Below, piece by piece: positions 53,665 through 62,864 of a stretch of 64,000 bases of DNA (the stretch's first letter is position 1; every line of letters starts with the position of its first letter). A program made the position numbers and the translations under genes. The notes under the pieces were generated by a model, which was given only the letters and a program-made list of their open reading frames with translations, was not told where the DNA came from and did not search any database. The stretch comes from Candidatus Pantoea floridensis (GTDB lineage: Bacteria > Pseudomonadota > Gammaproteobacteria > Enterobacterales > Enterobacteriaceae), in assembly GCF_900215435.1 (NCBI RefSeq), contig NZ_OCMY01000001.1, forward strand, positions 3,596,001 through 3,660,000, in the 5' to 3' direction.

Positions 53665-54963
53665 ATGTCCTCTTTACACCTCGCCTTGTTTCTCGAAACC
53701 ACCGGTTGCCATTATGCGGGTTGGCGTATGCCCTCATCTCAACCTGTACCGCATCCCGCTGATTTCAAACAGCTCAAAGCGTTGGCGATGCAAGCCGAGC
53801 AGGCAAAGTTTGATCTGGTGTTTATGGCCGATAAATTGTCGGTCGATGATATCTATGGCAATGATTTTGCGGAAGCCGTCACCCATCGTGTCACCGAACG
53901 GCCCGATCCTTTTTCGGTGCTCTCTGCATTGAGTGCTGTCACGGAAAAGATCGGCCTCGCGGGAACGATCTCAAGTTCCTTCGCTAGCCCGTTTGCGGCG
54001 GCACGCACGCTGGCGACGCTTGACCATCTCTCTCAAGGCCGAGCAGGGTGGAATGTGGTGACTTCAACCAGCGGCGGTGAAGCCAGGAACTTTGGGGTGC
54101 CGTTGCTGAGCCATCATCAACGCTACCATAAGGCCGGTTCCTTTATTGAAGCGGTGTTCCGCTTATGGGACAGCTGGGAAGATGGTGCCATAGTGGGCGA
54201 TCGAGAAAAGGGAATTTATGCCGATGCCCGTAAAATTCATTACGCTGACATCAGCAACAAGTGGTTCAACGTACAGGGACCGTTAAACCTCTCGCGCGCT
54301 CCACAGGGCCGCCCGGTAACGATTCAGGCTGGTGGGTCAGGGGCCTTTACCGAGCTGGCGGCCCAGCGCGCGGACGCCATTTTTGCTTCGGAAAAGCCCA
54401 GTCTTGCTGCCGCGCAGGCCTACTACGCAGCAATCAAAGCCAAAGTTGTGCAGTATGGACGCTCCGCCAAAAGCCTAAAAGTATTGCCGGGGTTGCAGCC
54501 GATTATCGGGGCGACACAAAAGGAAGCAGACGAGTTACTGGCTGAACTCAGCCAGTTGCATCATCCCCTGGCGACGCTGACGCACCTTTCAAACACCATG
54601 GATTATGACTGGTCACAACACTCGCTGGATGAAGCCATGCCGGATATTCTCCCCCATCTAAGTCGACGTGAACGTTTTGCTCCGATGCTGGATCACGCAA
54701 GAGAGCAGGGCATGACGCTGCGTCAGTTCACGAAATGGATAGCGAGAAGTGGCTTTATTGTGGCAGGCACGGCTGAAAGCCTCGCAGAGCGCATGGCGCT
54801 TTGGTACCAGCAGCGTGCAGTGGATGGATTTGTGATCATGCCACCCTGGCCCGGGGCGGCAGATGCCTTTTTTAATCACGTTATTCCACTTTTACAGGAA
54901 AGAGGAATTTTCAGGGAAGCCTATGAACACGACACTTTACGCGGCCATTTGGGTCTGCAGTGA
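53665..54963 (+). CDS. FMN-dependent LLM monooxygenase (NtaA/SnaA/DszA type)
   Basis: 432-residue luciferase-like monooxygenase that would use FMNH2 from a reductase: FDLVFMADKLSVDDIYGNDF, RTLATLDHLSQGRAGWNVVT and GRPVTIQAGGSGAFTELAA. These enzymes attack sulfur or nitrogen heterocycles, EDTA-type chelators and sulfonates. Start 2 nt after the binding protein stop, so it belongs to the importer operon and may act on the imported compound. Substrate unknown. No flavin reductase gene was seen nearby. Confidence 0.88.
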   Translation: MSSLHLALFLETTGCHYAGWRMPSSQPVPHPADFKQLKALAMQAEQAKFDLVFMADKLSVDDIYGNDFAEAVTHRVTERPDPFSVLSALSAVTEKIGLAGTISSSFASPFAAARTLATLDHLSQGRAGWNVVTSTSGGEARNFGVPLLSHHQRYHKAGSFIEAVFRLWDSWEDGAIVGDREKGIYADARKIHYADISNKWFNVQGPLNLSRAPQGRPVTIQAGGSGAFTELAAQRADAIFASEKPSLAAAQAYYAAIKAKVVQYGRSAKSLKVLPGLQPIIGATQKEADELLAELSQLHHPLATLTHLSNTMDYDWSQHSLDEAMPDILPHLSRRERFAPMLDHAREQGMTLRQFTKWIARSGFIVAGTAESLAERMALWYQQRAVDGFVIMPPWPGAADAFFNHVIPLLQERGIFREAYEHDTLRGHLGLQ

Positions 54964-55013
54964 ACCGTTCTGAAAGCTGGGTACTGCAGGCCAAAATGTG
55001 TGCCGCGCTGACC

Positions 55014-56636
55014 TTAAAATCCTAGCGCTTGCCCATCACGTCGGCTGTCGCTGGCCGCGACATAGCCGTGGTCAGGACTCTCTGAAAGTCGCCAGATAAA
55101 CTGCCCGGCACCGAAATCCATGTAGGGATCGTAAATGGATTTCAACTGATGTCCGCGATCCTTTAGTTGCTGTGTCACATCAGTGTCAAAACGGTTTTCC
55201 AGGTCCAGTGTGAAATCGCGATTCACTTTCCAGCGTGGAGCATCGCAGGCAGCTTGCGGTTGTTGCTGATAATCAAGCATGCGAACCACCGTTTGCACAT
55301 GCCCCTGTGGCTGCATATCCCCGCCCATTACGCCGAAACTCATCTGTGGCTGACCATTTTGCGTGAGGAACGCCGGAATGATGGTATGGAAAGGGCGTTT
55401 ACCCGGCGCTAGCACATTGGCTGATTTAGGATCGCTAGAAAAACCTGCCCCCCGGTTTTGTAAGCTGATGCCATATTCCGGCACCACCACGCCTGAACCA
55501 AAGCCCATATAGTTAGACTGAATAAAGGACACCATCATGCCGCTCTCATCTGCGGTGGTCAGATAAACGGTACCACCGCTGCGCGGGATCCCCGCCACGG
55601 GTAAGCTGGCGCGAGAAATATCAATCTGGGCAGCCCTCTGTTTAAGATAGGTGGGATCCAGCATCTGCTCCGGCGTGACTTCCATTGATGTTGGGTCAGC
55701 CACATAACGGTAGACATCTGCAAAGGCCAGCTTCATGGCCTCGATTTGTAAGTGCTGGCTATCAACGCTGTCCAGCCGCAGGCTGGCAAGGTCAAAGTTT
55801 TCCAAAATGCCCAGCGCAATCAGTGCGGCAATACCCTGTCCATTGGGTGGGATTTCATGCATCTCATAGCCACGATAAGACTGGCTGACCGGCGTTACCC
55901 ATTCTGGCTGATAGCGACGTAAATCTTCTAATGTCAGGTTGCCGCCGGTTTTTTGTGCCCACTTCACAATTTTTTCGGCTAATTCTCCCTCATAGAAGGC
56001 TCGTGCGCCTTGGTCAGCAAGAATGCCCAACGTTTTCGCCGCCGCAGAAAAACGAAACGCTTCCCCTACTTGGGGCGCACGGCCATTTGGCATAAAAGCG
56101 TCTGCAAAACCTGGCTGCTCCGCCAGAATCGGGACGGCTGCCCGCCATTTCTTGGCCACCATGGGTGCGACCGTGACGCCACGCTCGGCGATCTCTAATG
56201 CGCTTTGCATTAAACGGGAGAAGGGCAATTTGCCAAATCGGCGATGCAGTGCATCCCAGCCGGCGACGGCCCCCGGTATAGTAACGGAGTCCCAACCGCG
56301 TTCGGGTCTATTAGCGTGTCCGCTGGCATTGTCACCATAACGTTGACGGAAATAGTTGAGATCCCACGCGGCAGGGGCAGGGCCGGACGCGTTGAGACCG
56401 TGCAATTGCCCGTCTGCCCAGACAAGCGCAAAGGCATCGCTGCCCAATCCATTAGATACAGGCTCGACGATGGTTAAGGTAGCTGCTGTCGCGATAGCAG
56501 CATCTACCGCATTACCGCCCTCCAGCAGGACTCGGTTGCCTGCCTGGGCAGCCAGCGGATGCGAAGTCGAAACCACGTTGCGCGCAAAAACAGGCGTGCG
56601 TGCGGTCAGATAGGGGTTTTCCCAGTTAAAAGCCAT
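55014..56636 (-). CDS. Gamma-glutamyltransferase family Ntn hydrolase
   Basis: 540 residues from the ATG at 56636 (GAGG 7 nt upstream; a longer frame to 56711 is within the next gene). GGT-family signatures: LEGGNAVDAAIATAATLTIV, GSDAFALVWADGQLHGLNAS, PPNGQGIAALIALGILENFD. The predicted nucleophile is Thr356 in GGTVYLTTADESG, aligned with Thr391 of E. coli GGT, after which such proteins self-cleave. No signal peptide, so it is likely cytoplasmic, unlike classical periplasmic GGT. Last gene of the operon, overlapping the acyl-CoA synthetase gene by 11 nt. Substrate unknown. Confidence 0.86.
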   Translation of the reverse strand: MAFNWENPYLTARTPVFARNVVSTSHPLAAQAGNRVLLEGGNAVDAAIATAATLTIVEPVSNGLGSDAFALVWADGQLHGLNASGPAPAAWDLNYFRQRYGDNASGHANRPERGWDSVTIPGAVAGWDALHRRFGKLPFSRLMQSALEIAERGVTVAPMVAKKWRAAVPILAEQPGFADAFMPNGRAPQVGEAFRFSAAAKTLGILADQGARAFYEGELAEKIVKWAQKTGGNLTLEDLRRYQPEWVTPVSQSYRGYEMHEIPPNGQGIAALIALGILENFDLASLRLDSVDSQHLQIEAMKLAFADVYRYVADPTSMEVTPEQMLDPTYLKQRAAQIDISRASLPVAGIPRSGGTVYLTTADESGMMVSFIQSNYMGFGSGVVVPEYGISLQNRGAGFSSDPKSANVLAPGKRPFHTIIPAFLTQNGQPQMSFGVMGGDMQPQGHVQTVVRMLDYQQQPQAACDAPRWKVNRDFTLDLENRFDTDVTQQLKDRGHQLKSIYDPYMDFGAGQFIWRLSESPDHGYVAASDSRRDGQALGF

Positions 56637-58152
56637 GCTCTTTCCTCTGATGCACACGCTCTTCAGCGGTGAGTTGCAATGCCCGTCGGTCCACTTTATT
56701 GGTTCCGGCAAGGGGGAAATCGTCGGTCAGCCAGATATGACGCGGATGCTGATAGGCGGGTCCATGCGCTAAAGCCCATGCTTTAAGCGCTTGGGGATCC
56801 AGTTGCTCACCCGCGCGTGGAATGACCCACGCAACCGGTTTTTGCCCTTTGATATCATCTGTCACCGGTACGACACAGGCTTGTTGTACCTGCGGATGGC
56901 TTTCGAGCAACTTTTCCACCTCACCAGGCCAGATGTTTTCGCCACCACTGACAAACATGTCATCATGGCGACCGACAAACCAGTAAAACCCCTGCTCATC
57001 ACGGCGGAAAACATCCCCTGTGATGTACCAACCGTCAGATGTTAAAGGAGGGGAGACATCAGGCCGTTGATGATATCCCAGCATCAGCGCTGGGCTTTTC
57101 ATCTCTAATACGCCTTCTTGTGCGGGTTTATCCTTTCTGCTCTGCAGTCTCACGCTAACGGCGGGATGAGGATAACCCGGAGACCCCGGCGGCGTTGGCA
57201 AACCATCAGGATGCGAACTGAAGACCACCGGTCCAGCCTCGGTGGTGCCATAGGCATTGATAATGCGCGCTTGTGGTAACCACTGACGCAGTGCCTTGTA
57301 GAGGCTATCGCTGACGGGTGCTGAACCCATGCGAATCACCCTTACGCAGGAGAGATCGACTGAGGCTAACAATGCTGTTTCCTGCAACATCATCGCCAGC
57401 ATGGGGGGGACGGCCGTCAGCCAACTGCATCGGTAGCGATCAACCGCTTGTAAATAGGCTCGGGCTTCAAATTGCGGCAGCAGGACGGTGGTGACATGGC
57501 TGGCGAGCGTTAATAACGCCAGCGCAAGGGCATTCATATGATAGAAGGGCGCCGCAATCAGCACTTTCTCGCCCGTCAGTTCCTGCGCGGTCAACCGGGT
57601 TTGTACTACCCAACGGTGACTGGCGTGGGTTAAACGAACGCCTTTCGGCATGCCGGTAGAACCCGAAGTATAGAGCATTAAAGCCAGATCATCGGCTTTG
57701 GGAAGCCAAGCGGTGAATTCACCGTTACGTCCCAGCGTAGTCAGCGCGCTGCCAAAAGCTACCTGTGGCAAATCCGTACTGACGCGTGCAAGTTGATCGC
57801 TGTCACCCAGCAGCAGTTCGCTGCCGCTGTCAGTGAGAATGCGTTCAATCGTGCTAACCGGAAAACGAAAATTAATCGGTACCGCCACCAGACCCGCGCG
57901 CATGATGCCCAGCAGGCAAGCAATATACTCAATCGAGTTCCGTGCCAGAAGCGCAACGCGGCTCCCTGCTGGCCACCCGTACTGTTGCAAGCCAAGTCCG
58001 ATGGCATCTGCACGGGTATTTAACGTGCGGAATGTGATGGTATTTTGTCGCTCATCCTGCGGCATCAGAAACGCGATCCGATCGCTTTCACACAGGCTAG
58101 CGTGAAACACGCCGAGGTTTTCTGGCCAGTCTAAAAATGTCTTGTTAGTCAT
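56626..58152 (-). CDS. AMP-dependent acyl-CoA synthetase/ligase
   Basis: 508-residue ANL-superfamily ligase from the ATG at 58152 (GGAG 8 nt upstream). ATP-binding loop LMLYTSGSTGMPKGV near residue 165, AYGTTEAGPVV, and SDGWYITGDVFRRDEQGFYW with the hinge aspartate. Likely activates a carboxylate to its CoA ester. Overlaps the glyoxalase-like gene by 8 nt. Substrate is not evident. Confidence 0.88.
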   Translation of the reverse strand: MTNKTFLDWPENLGVFHASLCESDRIAFLMPQDERQNTITFRTLNTRADAIGLGLQQYGWPAGSRVALLARNSIEYIACLLGIMRAGLVAVPINFRFPVSTIERILTDSGSELLLGDSDQLARVSTDLPQVAFGSALTTLGRNGEFTAWLPKADDLALMLYTSGSTGMPKGVRLTHASHRWVVQTRLTAQELTGEKVLIAAPFYHMNALALALLTLASHVTTVLLPQFEARAYLQAVDRYRCSWLTAVPPMLAMMLQETALLASVDLSCVRVIRMGSAPVSDSLYKALRQWLPQARIINAYGTTEAGPVVFSSHPDGLPTPPGSPGYPHPAVSVRLQSRKDKPAQEGVLEMKSPALMLGYHQRPDVSPPLTSDGWYITGDVFRRDEQGFYWFVGRHDDMFVSGGENIWPGEVEKLLESHPQVQQACVVPVTDDIKGQKPVAWVIPRAGEQLDPQALKAWALAHGPAYQHPRHIWLTDDFPLAGTNKVDRRALQLTAEERVHQRKEHGF

Positions 58153-58915
58153 CGGTAAACTCCAGCACCATTTGCAGAGCCGGAATCGCAACACGAAGTT
58201 GTCCTGTACGCTGCTCATGCGGAAGGCCAATCGCTGCTGCCACTTGTGATACCAGTGTCAGGTCTCGCCCCGAAATCTGTATGGCAGCAAACCAGCTTTC
58301 ACGTTCAGTCGCCGACGGCAGCAGCACACCGTATTCTTGGTGCCATTCTGCTGGACTGATGACGTGTAAAAGATCGGTTTGCCCAAGACGCGCGTATTGC
58401 TGTGCGGTAGCGACAACCTCTTTTGCGACCACAATCAGCGACTTTATTCTGCCCGACTGAAGCCATTCGTCACGCCAGACCCACTCAGGGGTATGGTGCT
58501 GACAAAAGTAAACACGACCTGCGCTAAAGCTACCGGCTTGCAGGCGCATCGTGCTGAAGCGTGCTTCGGCACTGGCCTGAGCGCTGCCGACCTCTCGTGA
58601 GAAGTGTTGTACCGGTTGTACGGCGAATCCTGACTGACGTAGCGTATTTTCAGTTTGGGCGGCATCTGTCGTGGCAAACACTAATCCATCAATACCGACC
58701 GGGCTCTCCAGGAGTTCGCGTCGCAAGGGTTCGCGCTGATCTGGCAGACCAATCAGCTCCAGATAATGATGCTCAAACATGATCAAATGATTAATCGACC
58801 CCAGGCTGTGATATCCGCGCGGGGTTAAGTGGAAGCCCAGGTCTGCAAACAGCTTTGCGCTGTCATCCAGCGCAAAATGGCTATTAATCACTAAATGATC
58901 CAATGGCAGGATCAT
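58145..58915 (-). CDS. Glyoxalase-like (VOC) domain protein
   Basis: 256-residue protein of the glyoxalase-like family with an N-terminal VOC motif MILPLDHLVINSHFALDDSA and HLIMFEHHYLELIGLP. Metal residues of classical glyoxalases are only partly evident, so the reaction is open (isomerase, epimerase or dioxygenase-like). Overlaps both neighbours by 4-8 nt within the operon. Confidence 0.78.
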   Translation of the reverse strand: MILPLDHLVINSHFALDDSAKLFADLGFHLTPRGYHSLGSINHLIMFEHHYLELIGLPDQREPLRRELLESPVGIDGLVFATTDAAQTENTLRQSGFAVQPVQHFSREVGSAQASAEARFSTMRLQAGSFSAGRVYFCQHHTPEWVWRDEWLQSGRIKSLIVVAKEVVATAQQYARLGQTDLLHVISPAEWHQEYGVLLPSATERESWFAAIQISGRDLTLVSQVAAAIGLPHEQRTGQLRVAIPALQMVLEFTDD

Positions 58916-59322
58916 GCTACCCCCTGTGTGACCGGCGTGGCGTAAAGACCCCGTCCGCTTGCGACCAGTCGACCTTCCGCATCATGGATCCAGGCTTCCG
59001 CACTGGAGGCGAGTTTGCCGTGTTTGATGACTTTGGCGCTTACCGTAAGATCACCGCGTGCAGGGCGATGGTAATCCACGTGCAGATTCAGCGTTGGCAC
59101 GCCTTTTTGTGTCCAGGCAACCAACGCCCAGTCAGCTGCAAGGTCAATCAGCGTCGCCAGAATTCCACCATGAATGTAGCCACCCGCAGGATTGACCACA
59201 AACTCAGCGCGAAACGGAACCTGTAGCGTAATTTCCCCTTCCGCTACGTTGAATACTTTCAATCCAAGCCATTGATGATAGGGGCCTTGCAGCAGTTTTT
59301 GTTCGACTTCATGTGCATTCAT
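58912..59322 (-). CDS. PaaI-family hotdog thioesterase
   Basis: 136-residue hotdog-fold acyl-CoA thioesterase. The motif GGYIHGGILATLIDLAADWALV holds the conserved HGG with the catalytic Asp a few residues later. Would release the acid from a CoA ester made by the synthetase. Overlaps the dehydrogenase gene by 4 nt. Confidence 0.86.
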   Translation of the reverse strand: MNAHEVEQKLLQGPYHQWLGLKVFNVAEGEITLQVPFRAEFVVNPAGGYIHGGILATLIDLAADWALVAWTQKGVPTLNLHVDYHRPARGDLTVSAKVIKHGKLASSAEAWIHDAEGRLVASGRGLYATPVTQGVA

Positions 59323-60341
59323 GACTGAGCTCCTGATGAGGGATTAACAATGACTTTGCCGAGCACTTCACGATCGCGAATCAGACGTAACCCTTCAGCG
59401 GCTTGTTCAAGAGGTAAAACGCGATCGATTAATGGTGTAATCTGGCCGTTGGCAACCATGTGCAGCAGCGCGGTTAAATCTTCCTTATAGAAACTGTTTG
59501 AGCCTTTGATATTCAGCTCAAAACTCCAGACATAACGTAAATCTTCTTTTGGGTCGTAACCCGCAGTTGCACCACATACCAGTAGCGTACCGCCGCGTTT
59601 CAGGCACTTCAGCGAGGGGCGCCAGGTTTCTCCACCGGTAAAGTTAACCACCACATCAACGCCCCCTTCATGCGTGCGGCGCTGCGGTTTTCCATATTTT
59701 TCGATCGCCCAGCGCGAGAAGTCCTGCTCGCGATAATTCACCACATGGTCGGCACCTAAAGCTTTCAGCGCTGTGGCTTTTTCATCACTGCCCGCACAGG
59801 CAATCACTTCCGCACCAAGGTGTTTCGCCAGCACTACACAGGCCGTGCCAACACCGCCGCTGGCGCCTAAGATCAGCACCTTGTCACCCGTTTTCACGGT
59901 ATTGTGGGTTATTAGCATACGGTGCGCCGTGCCATAGGCCACGGGCAGGGCCGCCGCATGTTCGAAGCTCACCTTTTCAGGGATGGCTATCAGCTGGCTG
60001 GCCTCAACCAGCGCATACTCGGCCATGCCGCCATCAATCATCTCGCCCATCAAACCGACGCCGGGTTTCAGTGGATTCACCAACACGCGATCGCCGATGG
60101 CCCAGTCAGCGACATCATCACCCACGCTGGCGATGGTGCCGGCTAAATCCAGCCCTGGCACAACCGGCAACGGAATCTTGATGCCCGGCATGCCCTGAAC
60201 GGTGAACACATCGTGATAGTTGAAAGAGGAAGAGTGAACCTGCACCACCACGTGGCCCGCCTGGACAAGTGGCTGGGGCTTGTCAGGATCAATCTGCAAT
60301 TGGTCAAGGTCGCCGTGTTGGTTTAATACCAGCGCTTTCAT
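59319..60341 (-). CDS. MDR-superfamily NAD(P)H oxidoreductase
   Basis: 340-residue medium-chain reductase: GROES-like N-terminal part (FNYHDVFTVQG, VVPGLDLAGTIASVGDDV), Rossmann motif VLILGASGGVGTACVVLA. The usual catalytic zinc Cys is replaced (FNYHDV), so it is more like a quinone or enoyl reductase than an alcohol dehydrogenase. Follows the binding-protein gene by 15 nt. Confidence 0.85.
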   Translation of the reverse strand: MKALVLNQHGDLDQLQIDPDKPQPLVQAGHVVVQVHSSSFNYHDVFTVQGMPGIKIPLPVVPGLDLAGTIASVGDDVADWAIGDRVLVNPLKPGVGLMGEMIDGGMAEYALVEASQLIAIPEKVSFEHAAALPVAYGTAHRMLITHNTVKTGDKVLILGASGGVGTACVVLAKHLGAEVIACAGSDEKATALKALGADHVVNYREQDFSRWAIEKYGKPQRRTHEGGVDVVVNFTGGETWRPSLKCLKRGGTLLVCGATAGYDPKEDLRYVWSFELNIKGSNSFYKEDLTALLHMVANGQITPLIDRVLPLEQAAEGLRLIRDREVLGKVIVNPSSGAQS

Positions 60342-60356
60342 GAGTTGTACTCCGGT

Positions 60357-61334
60357 TTAGTTCAGGGTTTTGGATTGAAGGTAAGGGCGGTTATCAAACA
60401 GCTGATTGTTCAATGCACCTTTGACTGCGCCGCTACTGAGCAGTACCGCATGCTCACGCTTCAGCGTGTCAATGTCGGCTGTTTCAAATGACATCTGGTT
60501 CATGCGATCCCACAGGCCGACATAGGCACGGGCCTGGTCTTCCGGCAGATTTGCTTGAGTCTGAAGAATTTTCACGACCTGATCGGGATGGGTGCGGCCC
60601 CACGCCAGCGTGTCACGCAAGGCGGCAATAACCTGGGCAACGGCTTCAGGGTGCTGTGCGATCAGCTCGCTGCGTGCGGTGCCGACGCCGATATACGGCA
60701 GCGCATCGCTATGGGTAAGCTTTTTCCATTCGTCGGCATAGGTCGCGATGACGCGCAATTTCAGCTCTGGAAGTTGCTGAACGGTCAGCGTACGCAGGGC
60801 TGCGGCATCAATTTGTTTTTGCGACAAGAACTGCGCGAGGCGGGACTCGTTGCCACCAATCAAGGCAAAGTCATTGGCCGTGATGCCGGCATTTTCCTGT
60901 AACAGAGTGGTGCCAATTACCGCCACCGATGAGCCTGCCGGAGACATGCCTATTTTTTTACCTTTCAACTGAGCTAGCGAGGTAATGGGCGAACCTTGCG
61001 GCACAACAAAGGCCACGTCGGCGGGCTGGGTAGCGGCAATGATTTTGACCGGCACACCTTCTGATGCCATGCTAAATACGCCAGCAACCGGTGCGCCGAA
61101 TGCTAAATCAATCGATCCCGAAGCTAATGCCTTTAACGGTGCGTTTACATCCGGGAAATGCACGAACTCTGCATCGATCCCGCGCTTCTTAAGAAAAGCC
61201 TGGTTTTCAAGCACTGCGCCGTAACCGAGGCTGACGCCCGAGGTCCAGTATCCGATACGAATTTTTGTGTTGGCAAAGCTAAGCTGCGGTAACAGCGTGG
61301 CCAGCAGCGTGAACAAGACAAGCAGCTTTTTCAT
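60357..61334 (-). CDS. SsuA-like ABC binding protein (nitrate/sulfonate/taurine family)
   Basis: 325-residue periplasmic protein: signal peptide KKLLVLFTLLATLLPQLSFA, then NTKIRIGYWTSGVSLGYGAV. Family blocks NAPLKALASGSIDLAFGAPV and KGKKIGMSPAGSSVAVIGTT place it with SsuA/TauA/NMT1-type proteins. The ligand may be a sulfonate, but the family also binds other small organic molecules. Confidence 0.86.
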   Translation of the reverse strand: MKKLLVLFTLLATLLPQLSFANTKIRIGYWTSGVSLGYGAVLENQAFLKKRGIDAEFVHFPDVNAPLKALASGSIDLAFGAPVAGVFSMASEGVPVKIIAATQPADVAFVVPQGSPITSLAQLKGKKIGMSPAGSSVAVIGTTLLQENAGITANDFALIGGNESRLAQFLSQKQIDAAALRTLTVQQLPELKLRVIATYADEWKKLTHSDALPYIGVGTARSELIAQHPEAVAQVIAALRDTLAWGRTHPDQVVKILQTQANLPEDQARAYVGLWDRMNQMSFETADIDTLKREHAVLLSSGAVKGALNNQLFDNRPYLQSKTLN

Positions 61335-61360
61335 GACATACCTCTGATGAAAAGAATGAG

Positions 61361-62128
61361 TTATATGCGTTTTTTCCAGCGGAAAATGTGTCGCTCCAGT
61401 GGCTTCAACAGACCACCTTCCAGCAACAACATCAGTGCGACGAGTAGTAGTGTCCAGGCGAAAACCTGGCTGGTTTGCACCAGGTCGCCGGCCTGGCGCA
61501 GGCGGTAACCGATCCCATCCGATGAACCGAGCGTTTCAGCCACCAGAGACACGCGCCAGCCGAAACCAAACGCCAGACGCGCACCGGAGAAGAAGTAGGG
61601 CAAAATTGAAGGAAAATAAATTTTTGACAGCAGTTGTCTGCGGCTCATGCGGAAACTGCGTGCCAGCTCCACAAACTGGGTTTCCACATTCAGCGCGCCC
61701 TGCCAGACGTTGGTTAAAATCAGCGGCATCGCTGTCATAAACACCACGAACACCGTGGTGGCGTCTGATATGCCAAACCAGATGATGGCAAAAATGGCCC
61801 AGATGGCTGAAGAGACCGTATTGAGGACTGCCAGCAGCGGTTCACAGAATCGTGCGACACGCGGATTGGCACCGAGCACCAAGCCGCAAAGCGTGCCGAT
61901 AAATGCGGCCAGCGCAAAACCTGACACCACACGCCCCAGCGTTACGCCAATGTCATGAAATAAGGTGCCGGTATGCCACAACCCAAGCAGAGCCTGCCAG
62001 GTCGCACCAGGGCTGGGTAAAATAAACGTCGGCAGGTGCTGCGAACCTTGCCACCATGCCAGCAGAAAAATACCCATCAGGACCAGACGTTGGATGAGCA
62101 GACTGAGCGTGCGTGAAAGTAAGGTCAT
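61361..62128 (-). CDS. SsuC/TauC-like ABC permease
   Basis: 255-residue permease from the ATG at 62128 (GGAGG 7 nt upstream); a frame extended to 62185 is not supported. Family motif ELARSFRMSRRQLLSKIYFP (EAA loop) and FGFGWRVSLVAETLGSSDGI. One nt separates it from the ATPase stop. Confidence 0.88.
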   Translation of the reverse strand: MTLLSRTLSLLIQRLVLMGIFLLAWWQGSQHLPTFILPSPGATWQALLGLWHTGTLFHDIGVTLGRVVSGFALAAFIGTLCGLVLGANPRVARFCEPLLAVLNTVSSAIWAIFAIIWFGISDATTVFVVFMTAMPLILTNVWQGALNVETQFVELARSFRMSRRQLLSKIYFPSILPYFFSGARLAFGFGWRVSLVAETLGSSDGIGYRLRQAGDLVQTSQVFAWTLLLVALMLLLEGGLLKPLERHIFRWKKRI

Positions 62129-62129
62129 T

Positions 62130-62864
62130 TCACACCTCCAGCCTGAGCAAACGAATCTGTTCATTGACGTCAGGGAGAGTGGCAATGCGCGGTCGCGGTA
62201 AGGACAATGCCGTTTGCGAGTGAATACGACCTGGGTGCGGCTTCAGCACAACGACCCGATCGGCTAATACAACGGCTTCTTCAACATCATGCGTCACGAT
62301 AATAATGGTCATCGCCGTTAGCGCCTGGATGCGTAAGAGTTCGTTGTGTAATGTACTGCGCGTTTGAGGATCAAGACGTGAAAAAGGCTCATCCATCAGC
62401 ATGATTTGCGGCTGCACCACCAGGCTGCGCGCCAGCGCAACACGGCTGCGCATGCCGCCAGACAATTGATGAGGCCAGTGCTGGGCATAATCTGCGAGTC
62501 CCACCAGCTTTAAAGCATCACTGACGCGTTGCTGCTTCTCAGATTTGCTCAGTGCGCTATTTTCCAGGCCAAAATGCACGTTCTGTTGGACTGAGCGCCA
62601 GGGTAGCAGTCTGTCCTCCTGAAACAAGTAGGCTACCTGTTGCCATTGCTGAAAATGCTTCGCTGCTGTTCCCTGAATAAGAATGTCGCCATCATCGGCA
62701 TCAAGCAGACCGGAAATGAGATTGAGCAACGTGCTTTTTCCACCTCCAGAGGCACCAAGCAGAGCGACAATCTCTCCGTTTTGAATGCTTAATGAGATTT
62801 TTTCCAGTACAGGCTGATGGGCGAAGGATTTACTGACATCCTTTAACTTTATGGCCGCGCTCAT
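62130..62864 (-). CDS. SsuB/TauB-like ABC ATPase
   Basis: 244-residue ATPase: Walker A GASGGGKST, QEDRLLPWRSVQQNVHFGLE, signature LSGGMRSRVALARSL and Walker B IMLMDEPFSRLD. ATGA overlap with the GntR gene upstream, so regulator and transporter are cotranscribed. Confidence 0.9.
   Translation of the reverse strand: MSAAIKLKDVSKSFAHQPVLEKISLSIQNGEIVALLGASGGGKSTLLNLISGLLDADDGDILIQGTAAKHFQQWQQVAYLFQEDRLLPWRSVQQNVHFGLENSALSKSEKQQRVSDALKLVGLADYAQHWPHQLSGGMRSRVALARSLVVQPQIMLMDEPFSRLDPQTRSTLHNELLRIQALTAMTIIIVTHDVEEAVVLADRVVVLKPHPGRIHSQTALSLPRPRIATLPDVNEQIRLLRLEV

Noticed and set aside
60357..62864. Calling the operon ssuABC proper
   Set aside because: The gene order, the accompanying enzymes and the lack of SsuD/SsuE-type partners in the operon do not match the alkanesulfonate operon, so only the family is given.
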